Below the pieces are notes generated by a model, which saw only the letters and a list, made by a program, of their open reading frames with translations, had not been told where the DNA came from and searched no databases. The translations under genes and the position numbers were made by a program. Below, in pieces: positions 11,901 to 23,546 of a stretch of DNA of 64,000 nt; within the stretch, counting starts at the first letter, position 1; each line of letters begins with the position of its first letter. The stretch lies in assembly GCA_021234155.1 (NCBI GenBank), contig JAJEKV010000051.1, positions 5,336,698 to 5,400,697 of the forward strand, read 5' to 3'. Source of the stretch: Isoetes taiwanensis. Taxonomy: Eukaryota; Streptophyta; Lycopodiopsida; Isoetales; Isoetaceae.

Positions 11901-13560
11901 AGGATTAAGTGCCCGAAAAATTTCCTCTTGGGCTTGTTGATCCAAACCGAGGTTGATTTGCCGGAGCTGGTTGATAGCGGGATTGCCGAGGCGCTCTTGG
12001 GGCTTCTTAAGAACGGTCGCTGGGCCTTGTTTGCCATTAGCGAGCCGAGTTGGTAAGCCGTGAGACGGACCAATGTGGTCCGATTTGTGCCGTGAAGCCG
12101 TGACTGAACTTGTGGAAGTTGAGGACACGCCGTGGTGGTATGACCCCATTCTTGGATGCTGATAACACCGAGCTTTAGAAGGATCAAAAGGAGGACGTTG
12201 GTTGGATCCCCCCGTGGTTGGTCCCCTGGTCGATAGAGTTGCGGGCTGCACCAAGAGGTGGTGCCGATAGTGCGATTGTTGCCGAGGTGTGGTTTGTACT
12301 TGATAAACCATTTTGTTGCGAACGGTGTGGGATGAGTGCGAAAGTGCACTCTTCCCGGGCATGATTGCACATGTTGCATCGCTGCAATGAGGCGGGCCAT
12401 TGGTGGAGTTGCACTCATTGGCCAAATGGCCTTGATATTTGCAAATATGGCACCGTGATTTGATCGCTACTGTGGATTAGCGGTTGAGGCTGAATGTACC
12501 GCTTGTGGAACCATGACAGTGGAATGAACGGGGAGCTCTTGAAGAGCCACGGAGGAAACATTGACGTGAGTGGTTGACAGAATCGATAGCCTGCTCCAAA
12601 GTTTTTGGACGCAGTATTCAAATCATGAGTCTAATAGCGGGAGGAAGTCCTTGGAGAAACCGCACCAAAATCTGGCTCGGGTAGGGTACTCCTTGAGCTT
12701 ACTTAGCGAATGTGAAGTCGATCCGCAAAATCCCGCGCGCACTCGTGGGGCTCTTGGCTGGGTTCATTGAGTTGCTTGAGATGAAGTTGATCATCATCCG
12801 TGGTCCCAGAATGAGACGTAAAAGCAAAGGCGCATTTGGACCAGTCTTGTTTCCAATGGCTTTGTTGGACATGAGCCATTGGTGAGGAGAGCCACGCAAA
12901 GGTGGTGGAAAAGATGTGGAATTTCAGTTGAGGTTGCGCTGTGACCATTTAGGACAGCTAGAGCCTCAAATTCTTCCATGTGGGCCCGAGCACTTTGGTC
13001 TAACGGTTTGCCTTTCGTGTTGCCAAAGGTGGGATAAGTCGCCAGAGTCCGAAAGGTAGATGTGAAAGTGCCGGGCTGGACAGAACAAAGATAGTGAGGA
13101 TATTGAGGTTGAGGTGGATGTGGCATTGTGCCCGACCGGACCCTCGATGAAGGGGTGATCGCGTTGAGAAACCGAAGTAGCCGAGCATTGGTTTTGAGAT
13201 CCGTAAGGTTGTAAACAGAAGAGCAAAGGGGAAACGAGGGAAAGGATATTCCCGGATAGGCTTAAAGGAGACATGTGGATAGCCGTGCCTCCACCGGGGA
13301 GATGATGGTTGGCGGGCGAAGAGGCGTATGGCCCAAGAATGATGGATGTAGGCATGTTCAGTGGGTGTGAAAGTACCGCTGGAGAAGGTTGAGTCCGATA
13401 AGGCTCCCCGATAGTGATGAGGAGACCGAGGTTGTGAGCAATGTTTGCACGCTTTGGGCGGGAACTCGACAGACCGACACGAGGGGTGGGTGGCGCCGAC
13501 CGAGCCCCTAGACCAAGATGGCCTCCCTCTATGTCATAAGCGCATCCATACATGTCGCTA
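11900..13560 (-). pseudogene. gag of Ty3 element 1, frameshifted
   Basis: Minus-strand fragments between the 5' LTR and protease include a CCHC zinc knuckle (C-H-I-C-K-Y-Q-G-H-L-A-N-E-C, near 12420-12470) and upstream Pro/Ser/His-rich sequence. Capsid-type pieces such as 'ARDFADRLHIR' are at 12.7-12.9 kb. No single frame spans the gene. Assignment rests on position and the zinc knuckle. Confidence 0.65.
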
Positions 13561-13698
13561 AACAGCTTTTCTCGACAACGATGGCGCTTCCAAGCAGATG
13601 CCGCCTCGAGAAAGGAGTTCTTCCGTGTGAAATTACTTTACGTACATGGCGCATGTAAGAAAAGTAGGAGAAAATCAGACCCGCAGCGGGCGACATGT

Positions 13699-14266
13699 TG
13701 TTTGGGGTCTGGTTCGAACTCCTCGAAGACAGCCCTCTGTGAGGACCCGTGGATCTTACAGGAGAGTCCGGGGGACTATGTCACGCGGGATTTGCTGAAA
13801 GAGAAGAAAAAGAAGAGAACAGAGCAAATGAGAGAAAGATGATAAGCTTCCTTGATATCAATGATGAAAATACATGAGCTCTCACAATGGAGAGAAAACT
13901 GAAAGGAGACAAGACTCAAAACTCATCTAAAAACTTATGAGCTAACTCTACTCATATATATAGTACAATGGCCTTGGGCCCAATATAGACACTCCGACCG
14001 ATCTCGTGCCGACTCGGAAGGAGGCCTGATTTGGTGAATGTTGGCGGTGCCTCTTGAAGTGCCTGGAATCACGCTGACGCTGACGCGGGCGGTGACGGGC
14101 CGTCACTTGTCTGAGCGGCGCCTCTTGTTGACAGCCAAAGGCTTTGACTGCGTGGTCTGCTGCTTGGTCTTCTGTGGAGCCTTGGATGTCTGACCCGTGG
14201 TTGACTGAGGATCCTTGAGCTTGACCTGGTCTGTCGTATGCATGAATAGTCCTGTACTGTGAGGCA
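13699..14266 (-). repeat. 5' LTR of Ty3 element 1
   Basis: 568 bp, matching 3440-4014, with TG and CA ends. Immediately inside (minus strand from 13696) the sequence reads 'tgtcgcccgctgcgggtc'. This weakly resembles a tRNA-Asp-type primer site of Athila/Tat elements, but local CTG errors make that uncertain. Confidence 0.85.
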
Positions 14267-14280
14267 CTGGGACTACAGTG

Positions 14281-14483
14281 GCTCTCGCTGCCCTACGTCA
14301 CCCCCCGTGTGAATATGCACCCAAACCAAAGGGGGTTTAAGGGGGATTTTAATTTAAATGTGTTGGACCCAATGGTTGTGTTAATTAATGTCAATGGTAG
14401 TTATGTGTTGGTTGTTAATGTCAATGGTTGTTATGTGTTGGGGGGTTTAATTTTTATATGTTGGATGTTAATGGTTTGTGTTG
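14281..14483 (-). repeat. inverted repeat, right arm (203 bp)
   Basis: Reverse complement of 3053-3255. It lies 14 bp outside the 5' LTR of Ty3 element 1, so that element sits almost against this arm. Beyond it a further 987 bp, also absent from copy B, follow before the duplicated sequence resumes. Confidence 0.85.
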
Positions 14484-15470
14484 CAAAAAAAAAAATTTTG
14501 GCCCTTCGGGCCTTAGGAACATCACAGACCCCTCCCCAGGTGAGACAAAAAATTTTAGAATTCAAACCTAAAAAAACTAGAATTCATTTGAGGCTTTCAT
14601 CACTTGTAACTTTTGAATTTCATCACAATAAAACAAATAGAACATAAGTAAAAGTTACCATAAAGATAGAGCAGATTGATCCCATTATTCTGAAACTCAT
14701 AAAGTTTGCAACACCCATACACAAACATTTTTCAACTGGAATTTAACAGCAACCTTTGGCCTCCATGGATTCTTGTGGTGAGAAACCAAAGTGGGAAACT
14801 TTTCTGCTTGTTAGCACAAGGATCTAGAAGCCTCAAAATCTAAAAAAATGCATGGTAATTTTTGCAGGCTTCATTCGAATGAGCCATAAAACAATATCCA
14901 ATAGCTTAATCCTCAGATTAATCACTGGTAGGATGTAAAAGCCTACCAAACCCGGCCGGAAAATTGCTGTTTTAGCATAGATAACTTAACCAAACATATC
15001 CATATCATACACTATCAAAAAGATCTCGGAGAGAGCTTTCCAACGCAATAAAAATCATCTCAAACAGAGCTCTGGATCAAAAGTTATGATAAGAAATGTG
15101 TTGCCGGCGGGGAAACTGCACTACATGCGCCCTTCATGTGCCCATTATGCACCACACACACAAAAAGAGGGCTTTTGTTGTGAGCCATTGGTTGTTGACC
15201 ATTATGCACCACACACACAAAAAAAGAGCTTTTGTTGTGAGCCATTGGTTGTTGACCATTATGCACCACACGCACAAAAAAAAGGGCTTTTGTTGTGAGC
15301 CATTGGTTGTTGACCATTGGAAAAAAAAAGGCTAAAATCAATGGCTCAGAAATGATGCACTCTAGATGTACGCATTAGTACATCCATTTGAATACATCAC
15401 GAAATCATAGGAAAACCTTAGTGAAAAGCGTACAAAAACACAAAGAAAACCCCCTGTTATTATGCTACAT
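14484..15470. other. non-coding sequence inside the copy-A-specific block
   Basis: No gene seen. It contains three tandem copies of a roughly 57-bp unit at 15140-15325 ('ccattatgcaccacac' followed by an A-run and 'ttgtgagccattggttg'). The block ends at 15470, where similarity to copy B resumes. Confidence 0.6.
15140..15325. repeat. tandem repeat, three copies of about 57 bp
   Basis: Units start near 15152, 15209 and 15265, differing mainly in the length of the A-run. Too few and too regular in the A-run to suggest function; it looks like replication slippage. Confidence 0.85.
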
Positions 15471-16496
15471 ATTCATGATAAAATTAGCTTTTTACAAGGA
15501 AATAGTAAAGTAAGACACAAGACAACCTCAAATTCAATCAAAAATTCAACAGCTGTTGTCATTTAATCAACATAGATGCATATGCACATTTCTGCTACAT
15601 CTCTCGAAAACTATAGATTTGGAATTTCTTTGTCAAAGTCTTAGGTCTACTTCATAGCTTTGATTATTTTCCATATTGTTCTATGAAAGGTGATTCCACC
15701 GTGCTAAAGATGCTTAACTCTGAGCATAAAAAAAAAAAACCAAGCACTAATCTGAGTACTAATCTATTTAGATTACGTACATCTATGTTATCAAATAAGT
15801 ACAAAATTCACATTTGGATACGTATATTTTTGTTAGAAATGCTCAATCGGAGCATTAGGTTTATGAAGAATGGTTTCATTAAGCTTCCACTGCGTCTAAG
15901 ATGGATGGCTAGTTTTCTCCCACTCTCCTCTTGATGGTGTTGCAAATGATTTGAATGGCTTGGCCTCTTCCCAAATTGCGCTAACATTATAGAAGAGTTG
16001 AACTCCTACTTAAATGATTAAAAAAAAACAATCAGCCTTGTTCCCAAGTTGCAACTTGCCAGCATGCATCACACACCAAATCATCTCGTGCCAAGTAAGA
16101 AAAATCTTAAACTGAACCTTCCTTCATAAAGGTCCACAGGGCAGATTCCAGTCTTAGAACAGACATATTCTGGCAGAACCTGTTAGCAGCATATGTAACT
16201 TATAAGCAAATATTGGTTATTCTTAGGTTTATACTTGTGGGTTCACACCTACTCCAGAAGATCAATGAGTAGCTCCTCATATTTGCTAACCATATCGTTG
16301 CATTCCTTGCTAATAATTCCAGATGCACTCATGGCCTTGTTAATTTCTGCAATTATTTCCCGATTGAAAATACAAAGGGTCAAATGCAGAAGGTCAAATT
16401 AAATACACTAATTTCCAAGCTCTTCGTATAGAGGGTTCTGCTATAGCAACTTGGACATAACTTGAAGAATTATGATAAGGCCCAATGTCTTTGCAT
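15471..16496. repeat. segmental duplication copy A, right part, pre-LINE
   Basis: Nearly identical to 45110-46135. Unannotated AT-rich sequence with no convincing ORF. Because it lies 5' of the truncated LINE in both copies, it is probably the pre-insertion flank. Confidence 0.85.
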
Positions 16497-18433
16497 CAGT
16501 ACATTGCACGTCATCAAAGGGAAATGTTTTACATGTTGGAAAGCCACCCTAGAACCTTTTGGCGCAAGGTTCTTCGAAAGCCAGTCCAGCCTACGAGAAA
16601 CATCACTAATGAGCAGTGAGAACAATACTTGCAGCAACTCTATGATCCTCAAGAGACACGAGCACTCATACCCCCACAGAATGGTCCGACATTAGAAATC
16701 ACAGAGGATGATGTTACCCAGGGTCTGTAGCGCTTGGCCAATGGGAAAGCAAAGGACCTGGATGGTATGCAGGCAGAGTTGCTCAAGTGGGCAGGGGAGC
16801 CTATGGTACCAGTCCTAACCACTATGTTCAATGAGAGCGCCACAGAAGGATTCCCCAGCCAGTGGACCACAAGCGAGTTGTCCCCATTTACAAGGCAGGA
16901 GATCCACATAGTCCAATCAATTACCGAACAATCATGGTCAGTTCGGTGTTTGCCAAACTGCTAGCTGGCATTATTGAGCAACAGTTGACTAGGTGGGCAG
17001 AAGCAACAGGTGTGCGAGCTCTCACGCAAGCGTGGTTCGAGACCGGCATTCAACCATTGATCATATCTTCACATTGAGGACTTTGGTTGAGGATAGCGTA
17101 AAACCGCTTGGTGGGGAGCTATATTGTTGCTTTGTTGACTTTGGCGAAGGCTTTTTGACACCGTGCCTCGGGAAAACTTATGGGAAAGATTGCGGCAATC
17201 GGAGGTTCCCTGTGGATATGCAAAATGCAAAGATACAAAGTTGTACGAGAGTTGTTCAGTCGAATCGCGGATGATGGGGCAACCATTCACTAGCAAGTAT
17301 TGGGATCCGCCAGGGGATGTCCTCTTTTCCCAACATTGTTTGGTGCGTACATTGACCCGGTTGGAAACACCGCTCATGGACAATGGGGTGGCGGGACCCA
17401 ACTTTTGCATCAGTCATCGGGCAACTCATCTATGCGGATGATGTTGACCTCTTAGCTCACACTCCGGAGGATATGCGGATCTCACCTAGATGCTCGGATA
17501 CATTCCTCGCCAGCCACGGACATGAACGCCAATCCGCCAAGACTAAGGTGGTCCTAATCTTATCCCAAGGCCATCCAAGGCCCCCTTCATTCACTTATCG
17601 AGGGCAACAAGTGGAGGTGACACCCACCTACAAGTATCCGGGAGTGGAGTTTCCTTCTACACTATCTTTGGGACACTTCCATAAGATTGCGTGTAGCGCC
17701 AGGGCCGAAAGCACTTTATACAATAAACCACAGAGCAGAATTGTATGATTGGGGACATCAGGCACATCTGTTCAGGGTATTGGTAGAGCCCGTTCTTTTG
17801 TACGGGGTTGAAGTCTGGGGCCCGGTGGTGTTCCTTGCTACTTGGAGCGACTTAGAACAGGTGCAGAAGGCCTTCTTAGCACGGGCACTCGGAGTGAAAT
17901 CCACGGTTCCATATCAAATTTTGTTGCAGGAGACAGGTTTCCTGCCACTTCAGCGAGCGACCCTTGATAGACACGTCGTCTATTTCCAGAAGGTGGTAAA
18001 TATGGATGATAATCGTCTACCGCACTTGCCTTATGCAGTGACAATGGGACCACAACGACTCAAGAATTGTTGGAAGGATAAAAGAGTGCAGTGGCTAACT
18101 AGATGGAATGTCCAGGAGCACATGTGCATCCAGGTAGAAACAGAGGCAGATCGCGATAGCCTGAGATGTTACCTTGATGCTTGTTTCTCCATCAAGCTTT
18201 GGGATTCCAGGGCCCTGGAGCAAGTCAAAACAGCACATTACAGGCAGCACATAAATCCCACAATAGAACGAGGCCCACAGTGCTACCTACGTTCACATCT
18301 ACCCATGAAAAAGCGCAGGCATATCGCCTCCATTCGCACAGGTGCACACCATCTCCGGATTGAGACAGGTCGATGGATTGGGGAGCCACGTCAGGATAGG
18401 GTTTGTCGGTGCTGCCAGACGGGAGCTGTTGAG
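16497..18433 (+). pseudogene. 5'-truncated LINE, RT to C-terminus (copy A)
   Basis: Non-LTR reverse transcriptase sequence: 'NGKAKDLDGMQAELLKW' at about 16740, 'IFTLRTLVEDS' at 17070, 'YADDVDLLAH' (the YADD catalytic box) at 17430, then the post-RT region 'GVEVWGPVVFLATWSDLE' and the cysteine motif 'CRCCQTGAVE' at 18400, where the LTR element interrupts it. The endonuclease part is missing, as expected of 5' truncation. Frames are broken between 16860 and 17710 mostly at CTG/CAG sites, while 17760-18433 is open. Copy A keeps 11 codons ('VVRDRHSTIDH') that copy B has lost. Confidence 0.85.
18429..18433. repeat. target-site half TTGAG next to LTR (copy A)
   Basis: TTGAG precedes the LTR here exactly as at 48024-48028 in copy B, where the matching half follows the solo LTR at 49606-49610. 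The partner half for copy A is not found, because the 5' LTR is truncated. Confidence 0.8.
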
Positions 18434-19998
18434 TGTGACGCTCCCTAAACATATACGACACTCGGACGTATACATACGGGGACTTTCCCCTCCCATGGCG
18501 ACCAACTCACCATGAGCAGGACCCTCCATCTAACTCGGGCCATCTATAAGAAGATGCTCAAGTGAAGGGCACAGAGGGGTCATTCGGCCCACGCCTTCAA
18601 TGGGCTCCTACGTCGCGGAAGCGTGAATACAAGGTTAGCACACAACATAATCATATCATAATTTACCACCACGAGGGGTGGCCCATCCATCCAAGTGACA
18701 ACAACAAAGAATATGCATTTAATACTAAGGAAAACACCCAAACCCATGGTTCTACCCCGGCTCAGATTCCAGTGAGGATCGACTGACGGCTAGGTCTCAA
18801 GAGATCAGCAGACCGAATCTTGACATGGCGTTGGCTGGCATAGAACATCGGCTAGGGTTGTCCACTCTATCCGCCCCTCCTGTGCACACTTTGCAGATGA
18901 GTCCAATCATGCTATGGCATCACTATAGCCTTCCGGACACGCAGACTCAAGGTATCACCCTTTGAGCCTACTACAGGGTTCATGAAGCCCCGTCCGATGA
19001 GGCAGGTCGGGGAAGCGTCCCCTTCCAGGATCACAGTGGTTCCATGGGTGAGCTAGAGAATACGTGCCGCATCAGCGACCCCCGAATCCGTACCCAACTT
19101 ACTCACCCTAAATCTACTCAAAGTGCAAGATGCTCCATACGGATCACACCTCTACACCCAGGGAGTGTCAGACCCATACCCGGCCCTCTACGTGACTGGC
19201 TATCAGGCCTAGCCCACTGTAGGAGTCTCAGGAGCCTTTTATGTTCGTGCAAGACCCCACCCCCACTTCACCACTGTGTCCCTTGTTTGGTGCTAAGTCA
19301 TTCCATAGGTGGTCTCTTGTACACAGGCCGCATCTAATGGGAAGTACAGGGATCAACCTAGGAGTATACTACTAACATGGCTCAGAGGTCTCTACCCCCC
19401 TCCTTAATTCCCCCATTTCCAGAGTAATACTATACAAAGAACTATCAATCCATCCTTTAAGAGCAAGACCAGAATCAGAATTAAAGAGAACTCAACTTTA
19501 CAATCAAGGGTTAGTTCTTATAAGTAAGACACAGAGAGAACAGACGAAGCAAACACAACAAGTGCCCAACAGGGGCGCTACCCTAGAATTCACAAGCTAT
19601 ACTAACCACCTACCTGAGTTCTTGCTGGACCCGTTGTCATTTGGTGCTTCCATCTTCCCTGGACTTGGCGCTCAGCTCTGGACACACAGGTAAAGGTGCT
19701 TGGCAAGGTGGGCGCTCAGCTCCTGCTCCTCTTGGGCGATTTTGGGAGTTAATCAGGCCTAGGGGTCAAGATGATGGCTCAATTTGGAATTCCCCATGAT
19801 GGCCAATCGAATTAGGCCAAGTGGTGCTCCCCTAAATAGCCAATTAGTCTACTTCAAGTAATTGGATAATTATCCTTTAATGGTTAATTTAACATAGCTA
19901 ATTAAATCCCTTTTAGATCAATGTCAAAATACCCCATGGTGGCGTACCTTTGTTGGTGACGTGTCAGCATATTACGTATAAATACATGGAACGTCACA
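18434..19998 (-). repeat. 3' LTR of giant chromovirus
   Basis: 1565 bp with near-palindromic ends, TGTGACG at one side and CGTCACA at the other. It is also present at 39547-40376 (truncated) and 48029-49605 (solo). The adjacent polypurine tract and the minus-strand pol define it as the 3' LTR. The short ORFs inside it are not genes. Confidence 0.93.
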
Positions 19999-20012
19999 TT
20001 CTCCCCCCCTTA
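19999..20012 (-). other. polypurine tract of giant chromovirus
   Basis: On the minus strand this reads TAAGGGGGGGAGAA directly before the LTR start. It is the standard plus-strand primer of LTR retrotransposons and fixes the element's orientation and the internal border of the 3' LTR. Confidence 0.88.
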
Positions 20013-20611
20013 GAAATAATGCTGTCCTCAGCATTGGGATGAGTTAACTAAAATAGTTAATTGAAGAACTGAAATAGAAGTACTTAAGAAAGGAAGATAA
20101 TTCATTATTGTGGACTGTAATATATTGAAGTTCAAAATATAACAGAGGACAAGCACCAGGGTGCATTTTGCAGACTTATCATCAAAAAAAAGTTTAAGGA
20201 CTGATGTCCCATTTTAAAACATCATAACAAGGAAAATTAACACACGTAGACAAAACGGATCTGAGAAAGTTGGGTCATCAGTAACCCTCTATGCATGGGC
20301 AGGTCACGAACTGCTTACTGGCCTGCACATGTCAATATATATCAGTATATATGAATAATATAATTAGATTGTGGTTGAAGGGACCACCCCCTATAATAAC
20401 TAAAAGAAAACCCTATCTACAAGGGAACTTATCATGCCTAGGGTTCGCAATTCATTGCGGCGTAAGGAATGGTCAAGTTCCTATTATAGCCAAGATGAAT
20501 GCGGCCTATCAAATACATGCTTTTCAGGCAGTTCGCGGTCATGTCGACATTGACAGTACACCCCGTCCTAGGGAACACGAAGGTGATCCCATCATCGGTA
20601 ACTATTATCAA

Positions 20612-23011
20612 CTATGATGCATCTACCCCTCTAGTGCATGATTCTCGGCGAATCAAGCCTTCAAGCTTACCGCCGGGAGCGGGGTTGATAGCATCGTTGA
20701 TGGTGCGGCCTTGAGATTCGCGCATGAAGTCTGGATAGTGCTTCTCGAGGTCCGTTTCCATCACCCATGTAGCATCCTCGGCTGGCAAGTGTTTCCACTT
20801 GACCAAGTATTGCAGCATTTGGGTCCTTCTGGTTTGTTTATATGCTCGATCAAGAAGAGCTTCAGGCACTATATCTAAATGCTCTTCTGTCATTTCCAGT
20901 AGGGTGGGTGTATCCAAGATCTCCTCTGGATCTGGGGTGTGTTGCTTTAGAAGACTCACATGAAAGACCTTGTGGATCTTCAAGCGGGGTGGCAATTCCA
21001 GGTGATATGCTTGTTCCCCAACACGTTCAGTGATCTTGAACGGCCCAGCCCATCTGGGTGCCAACTTCTTGCAGTTACCAATTTTAAGCTTGGCTTGTTT
21101 TACCTTAATCTTAAGCCAGACCGTTTCACCCACCTGGAAAACTCGGGGGGTTCTGTGCTTATCCGCTACACTCTTTTGACGACTGCGTGCAGCCAATAGG
21201 TAACCACGAACTTCTTCAACCAAAGCTTGCATTTCCAAGAGGAGTTGCTGAGAAACCTCCACCTTAGACACGGGATTATGCCATGTGTCAGGAGTAAGAC
21301 ATTGATAACCATAATTTATCATGAAGGGAGACATTCTGGAGGACTCCTGTTTCATACTGTTATAGGCAAACTCAACTAGATAAATATAGTCAGCCCATTG
21401 TGATTGCTTACTCCATACATAACTACGTAGCATGTCCTCTATAATACGATTAATACGTTCTGTCTGACCATCCGTCTGAGGATGATATGCCGTACTCATA
21501 GCAAGCTTGGTCTGGATAGTGGCAAAGAAATCTTTCCAGAATGCACTTACAAATTTGGGATCCCTGTCGGAGACAATAACCCGTGGCATTCCATGCAACC
21601 TGAAGATCTCCTTTGCAAATAGCAGCGCGGTATCAAAGGCTGTGTCCGTGGTACGACATGGCAAGAAATGAGCCATTTTCGACAATTTGTCGACCACTAC
21701 CATTAATGCATCATATCCACGGAGAGTGCGTGGAAGGCCCACAATAAAATCCATGGTTATCACTTCCCACTTAGCATTGGGCACATCCAACGGTTGCAAC
21801 TCTCCTGGAATCCTTAGTTGCTCAGCCTTGGTCTGCTGACAGACTTGACACTGGTTAATGTATCTGGCAATGTCCTTCTTCATGGAGGGCCAAAAATAAC
21901 TGGAGCGGATCTTAAAGTAGGTCTTCATAAAACCTGCATGTCCAACTATAGAGCTGTTGTGCGTGTCATGGAGAATGAGCTTACGTACTCCTGAAGTCTC
22001 AGGTAAACACAACTTATCCTTGTAATATAACAAGTTGCCTTCTTTCTTATACGAACGGAAAGCTTCACGCTCTTTATCTGTGCGAGCTTCCTTAGCCAGA
22101 CTATCCCAAACATGACGGAACTCGGGATCCGTGGCCAAGGTCTGTTCTATCTGTTTCCCAAACTCACTGGTGAGTGTAGAAATTGCATTACAATGGGTTC
22201 GGGTTACCAAGGGATGGCGTGACAATGCATCCGCAACCACATTGTGTTTCCCAGGCTTATACATAATCTCAAAGTCGTACTCTTCCAGAAATTCCATCCA
22301 TCTTCTCTGACGGAGATTGAGATTTGGCTGGGTGGATAAGTAACGGAGGCTCTGATGATCCGTGTCCAGTTGGAATCTTCTACCAAGAAGGTAGTGTCTC
22401 CATATCCGCAGAGCACGGACAACGGCTAACAATTCCTGATCATGGGTAGGGTATCGCTGCTCCGTGTCGTTTATTTTCTTTGAATCATAGGCAATAACCC
22501 TCCCCTCCTGCATTAGGACTCCACCGGTAGCAATTTTACTGGCATCCGTTGCTACTAATTTATCCTTTTCAAGATCGGGCAATGTGAGGACTGGTGCTGA
22601 TGTTAAAGCGTCCTTAAGCTGCTGAAAACCTGTCTGGACTTTTGCTTTCCAATGTTCAATCCAATCCTTCACCTTCTCGTGCTTTGTGAGATCCGTAAGA
22701 GGTGCGGCAATCTTTGCAAAATTCCTAACAAATTTCCGATAATATCCCGCTAGTCCTAAGAAACTTCGGACCTCGGAAACATTACCTGGAATAGGCCATT
22801 CCCTTACTGCCTCGATCTTTGCCGGATCTGTAGCAATTCCCTCTGCTGAAATGACATGTCCCAAATATTCCACCTTCTGAGTGGCAAACTTGCACTTAGA
22901 GAACTTGGCAAAGAGTTGGTGACGTCTTAACTTTTGTAGGGCCAATCGAAGATGCTGCTCATGCTCCTCCAAAGTTTTACTATAGATGAGAATGTCATCA
23001 AAGAACATCAT
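20612..23011 (-). CDS. pol: chromovirus pol: RT end, RNase H, integrase, chromodomain
   Basis: 799 residues open. Starts at the RT catalytic strand '[10 protein letters not shown]'. RNase H follows with '[12 protein letters not shown]', 'HDQELLAVV' and 'TDHQSL'. The integrase HHCC zinc finger lies in '[13 protein letters not shown]' to 'CQVCQQTK'. The DDE core is 'TMDFIVGLP', '[10 protein letters not shown]' and '[14 protein letters not shown]'. The C-terminus carries a chromodomain, '[17 protein letters not shown]', the mark of chromoviruses, thought to steer integration to modified H3. The upstream RT half is in another frame (22998-23546). At the junction about ten residues usual between 'RLMNDVL' and 'FFDDIL' are missing, so this copy is probably inactive. 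Confidence 0.93.
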   Translation of the reverse strand: MMFFDDILIYSKTLEEHEQHLRLALQKLRRHQLFAKFSKCKFATQKVEYLGHVISAEGIATDPAKIEAVREWPIPGNVSEVRSFLGLAGYYRKFVRNFAKIAAPLTDLTKHEKVKDWIEHWKAKVQTGFQQLKDALTSAPVLTLPDLEKDKLVATDASKIATGGVLMQEGRVIAYDSKKINDTEQRYPTHDQELLAVVRALRIWRHYLLGRRFQLDTDHQSLRYLSTQPNLNLRQRRWMEFLEEYDFEIMYKPGKHNVVADALSRHPLVTRTHCNAISTLTSEFGKQIEQTLATDPEFRHVWDSLAKEARTDKEREAFRSYKKEGNLLYYKDKLCLPETSGVRKLILHDTHNSSIVGHAGFMKTYFKIRSSYFWPSMKKDIARYINQCQVCQQTKAEQLRIPGELQPLDVPNAKWEVITMDFIVGLPRTLRGYDALMVVVDKLSKMAHFLPCRTTDTAFDTALLFAKEIFRLHGMPRVIVSDRDPKFVSAFWKDFFATIQTKLAMSTAYHPQTDGQTERINRIIEDMLRSYVWSKQSQWADYIYLVEFAYNSMKQESSRMSPFMINYGYQCLTPDTWHNPVSKVEVSQQLLLEMQALVEEVRGYLLAARSRQKSVADKHRTPRVFQVGETVWLKIKVKQAKLKIGNCKKLAPRWAGPFKITERVGEQAYHLELPPRLKIHKVFHVSLLKQHTPDPEEILDTPTLLEMTEEHLDIVPEALLDRAYKQTRRTQMLQYLVKWKHLPAEDATWVMETDLEKHYPDFMRESQGRTINDAINPAPGGKLEGLIRRESCTRGVDAS

Positions 23012-23546
23012 TCATCAATCGCATGAAGGTTGCGGGGGCATTAGTTAATCCAAAAGGCATAACAGTAAACTCATAATGCCCATATCTAGTGCGAAAGGCA
23101 GACTTATGAATGTCCTCCTCCTTAATCCTTATTTGATGATATCCGGAGCGTAAATCAATCTTTGAGAAATGCTTGGCCCCTTGCAACTGGTCCATTAGAT
23201 CATCTGCCCTAGGCAAAGCGTAACGGTTCTTGATGGTATGTTTATTGAGCTGCCTATAATCAATACACATCCTCAAGGAGCCATTCTTAACAAAAAGGAT
23301 AGGAGCGCCAAAAGGCAAAACACTAGGCCGAATAAAACCTAGGTTTAATAACTCCTGTAGTTGCTTCTTAAGCTCTGCCAACTCAGGGGGACTCATACGG
23401 TACGGGGCCTTACTGGTAGGCTTAGTACCGGGTTCTAAAACTAATTCGCATTCTACTCCTCTGAAAGGAAAGTTTCTGGATCTCATCTGGAAAAAGATCG
23501 GTAAATTCTCGGAGAAGATTAGCAATGCCCTCTGGCAAGGTATCAA
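22998..23546 (-). pseudogene. pol: chromovirus RT, N-terminal half
   Basis: Contains '[13 protein letters not shown]', '[16 protein letters not shown]', '[18 protein letters not shown]', '[15 protein letters not shown]' and '[18 protein letters not shown]', the classic Ty3 RT blocks. It overlaps the protease-side ORF near 23422-23546 in another frame, so a frameshift of one base lies near 23480. It joins the downstream pol only through a small deletion at about 23000. Confidence 0.92.

Larger units (their letters stand above)
3051..15470. mobile_element. 12.4-kb block present in copy A, absent from copy B
   Basis: Flanking sequence is continuous in copy B (45105 joined to 45110 with 'agga' between). 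The block therefore marks either an insertion in A or a deletion in B. It consists of an inverted-repeat pair (3053-3255 and 14281-14483), a nested minus-strand Ty3 element (3440-14266) and about 1 kb of further sequence with a 57-bp tandem repeat. I see no target-site duplication at the outer edges, so polarity is not proven. Confidence 0.8.

Noticed and set aside
19044-19337. ORF inside the LTR, repeated at 40156 and 48639
   Set aside because: It is open by chance in the conserved LTR, has no family motif, and is interrupted differently in each LTR copy.
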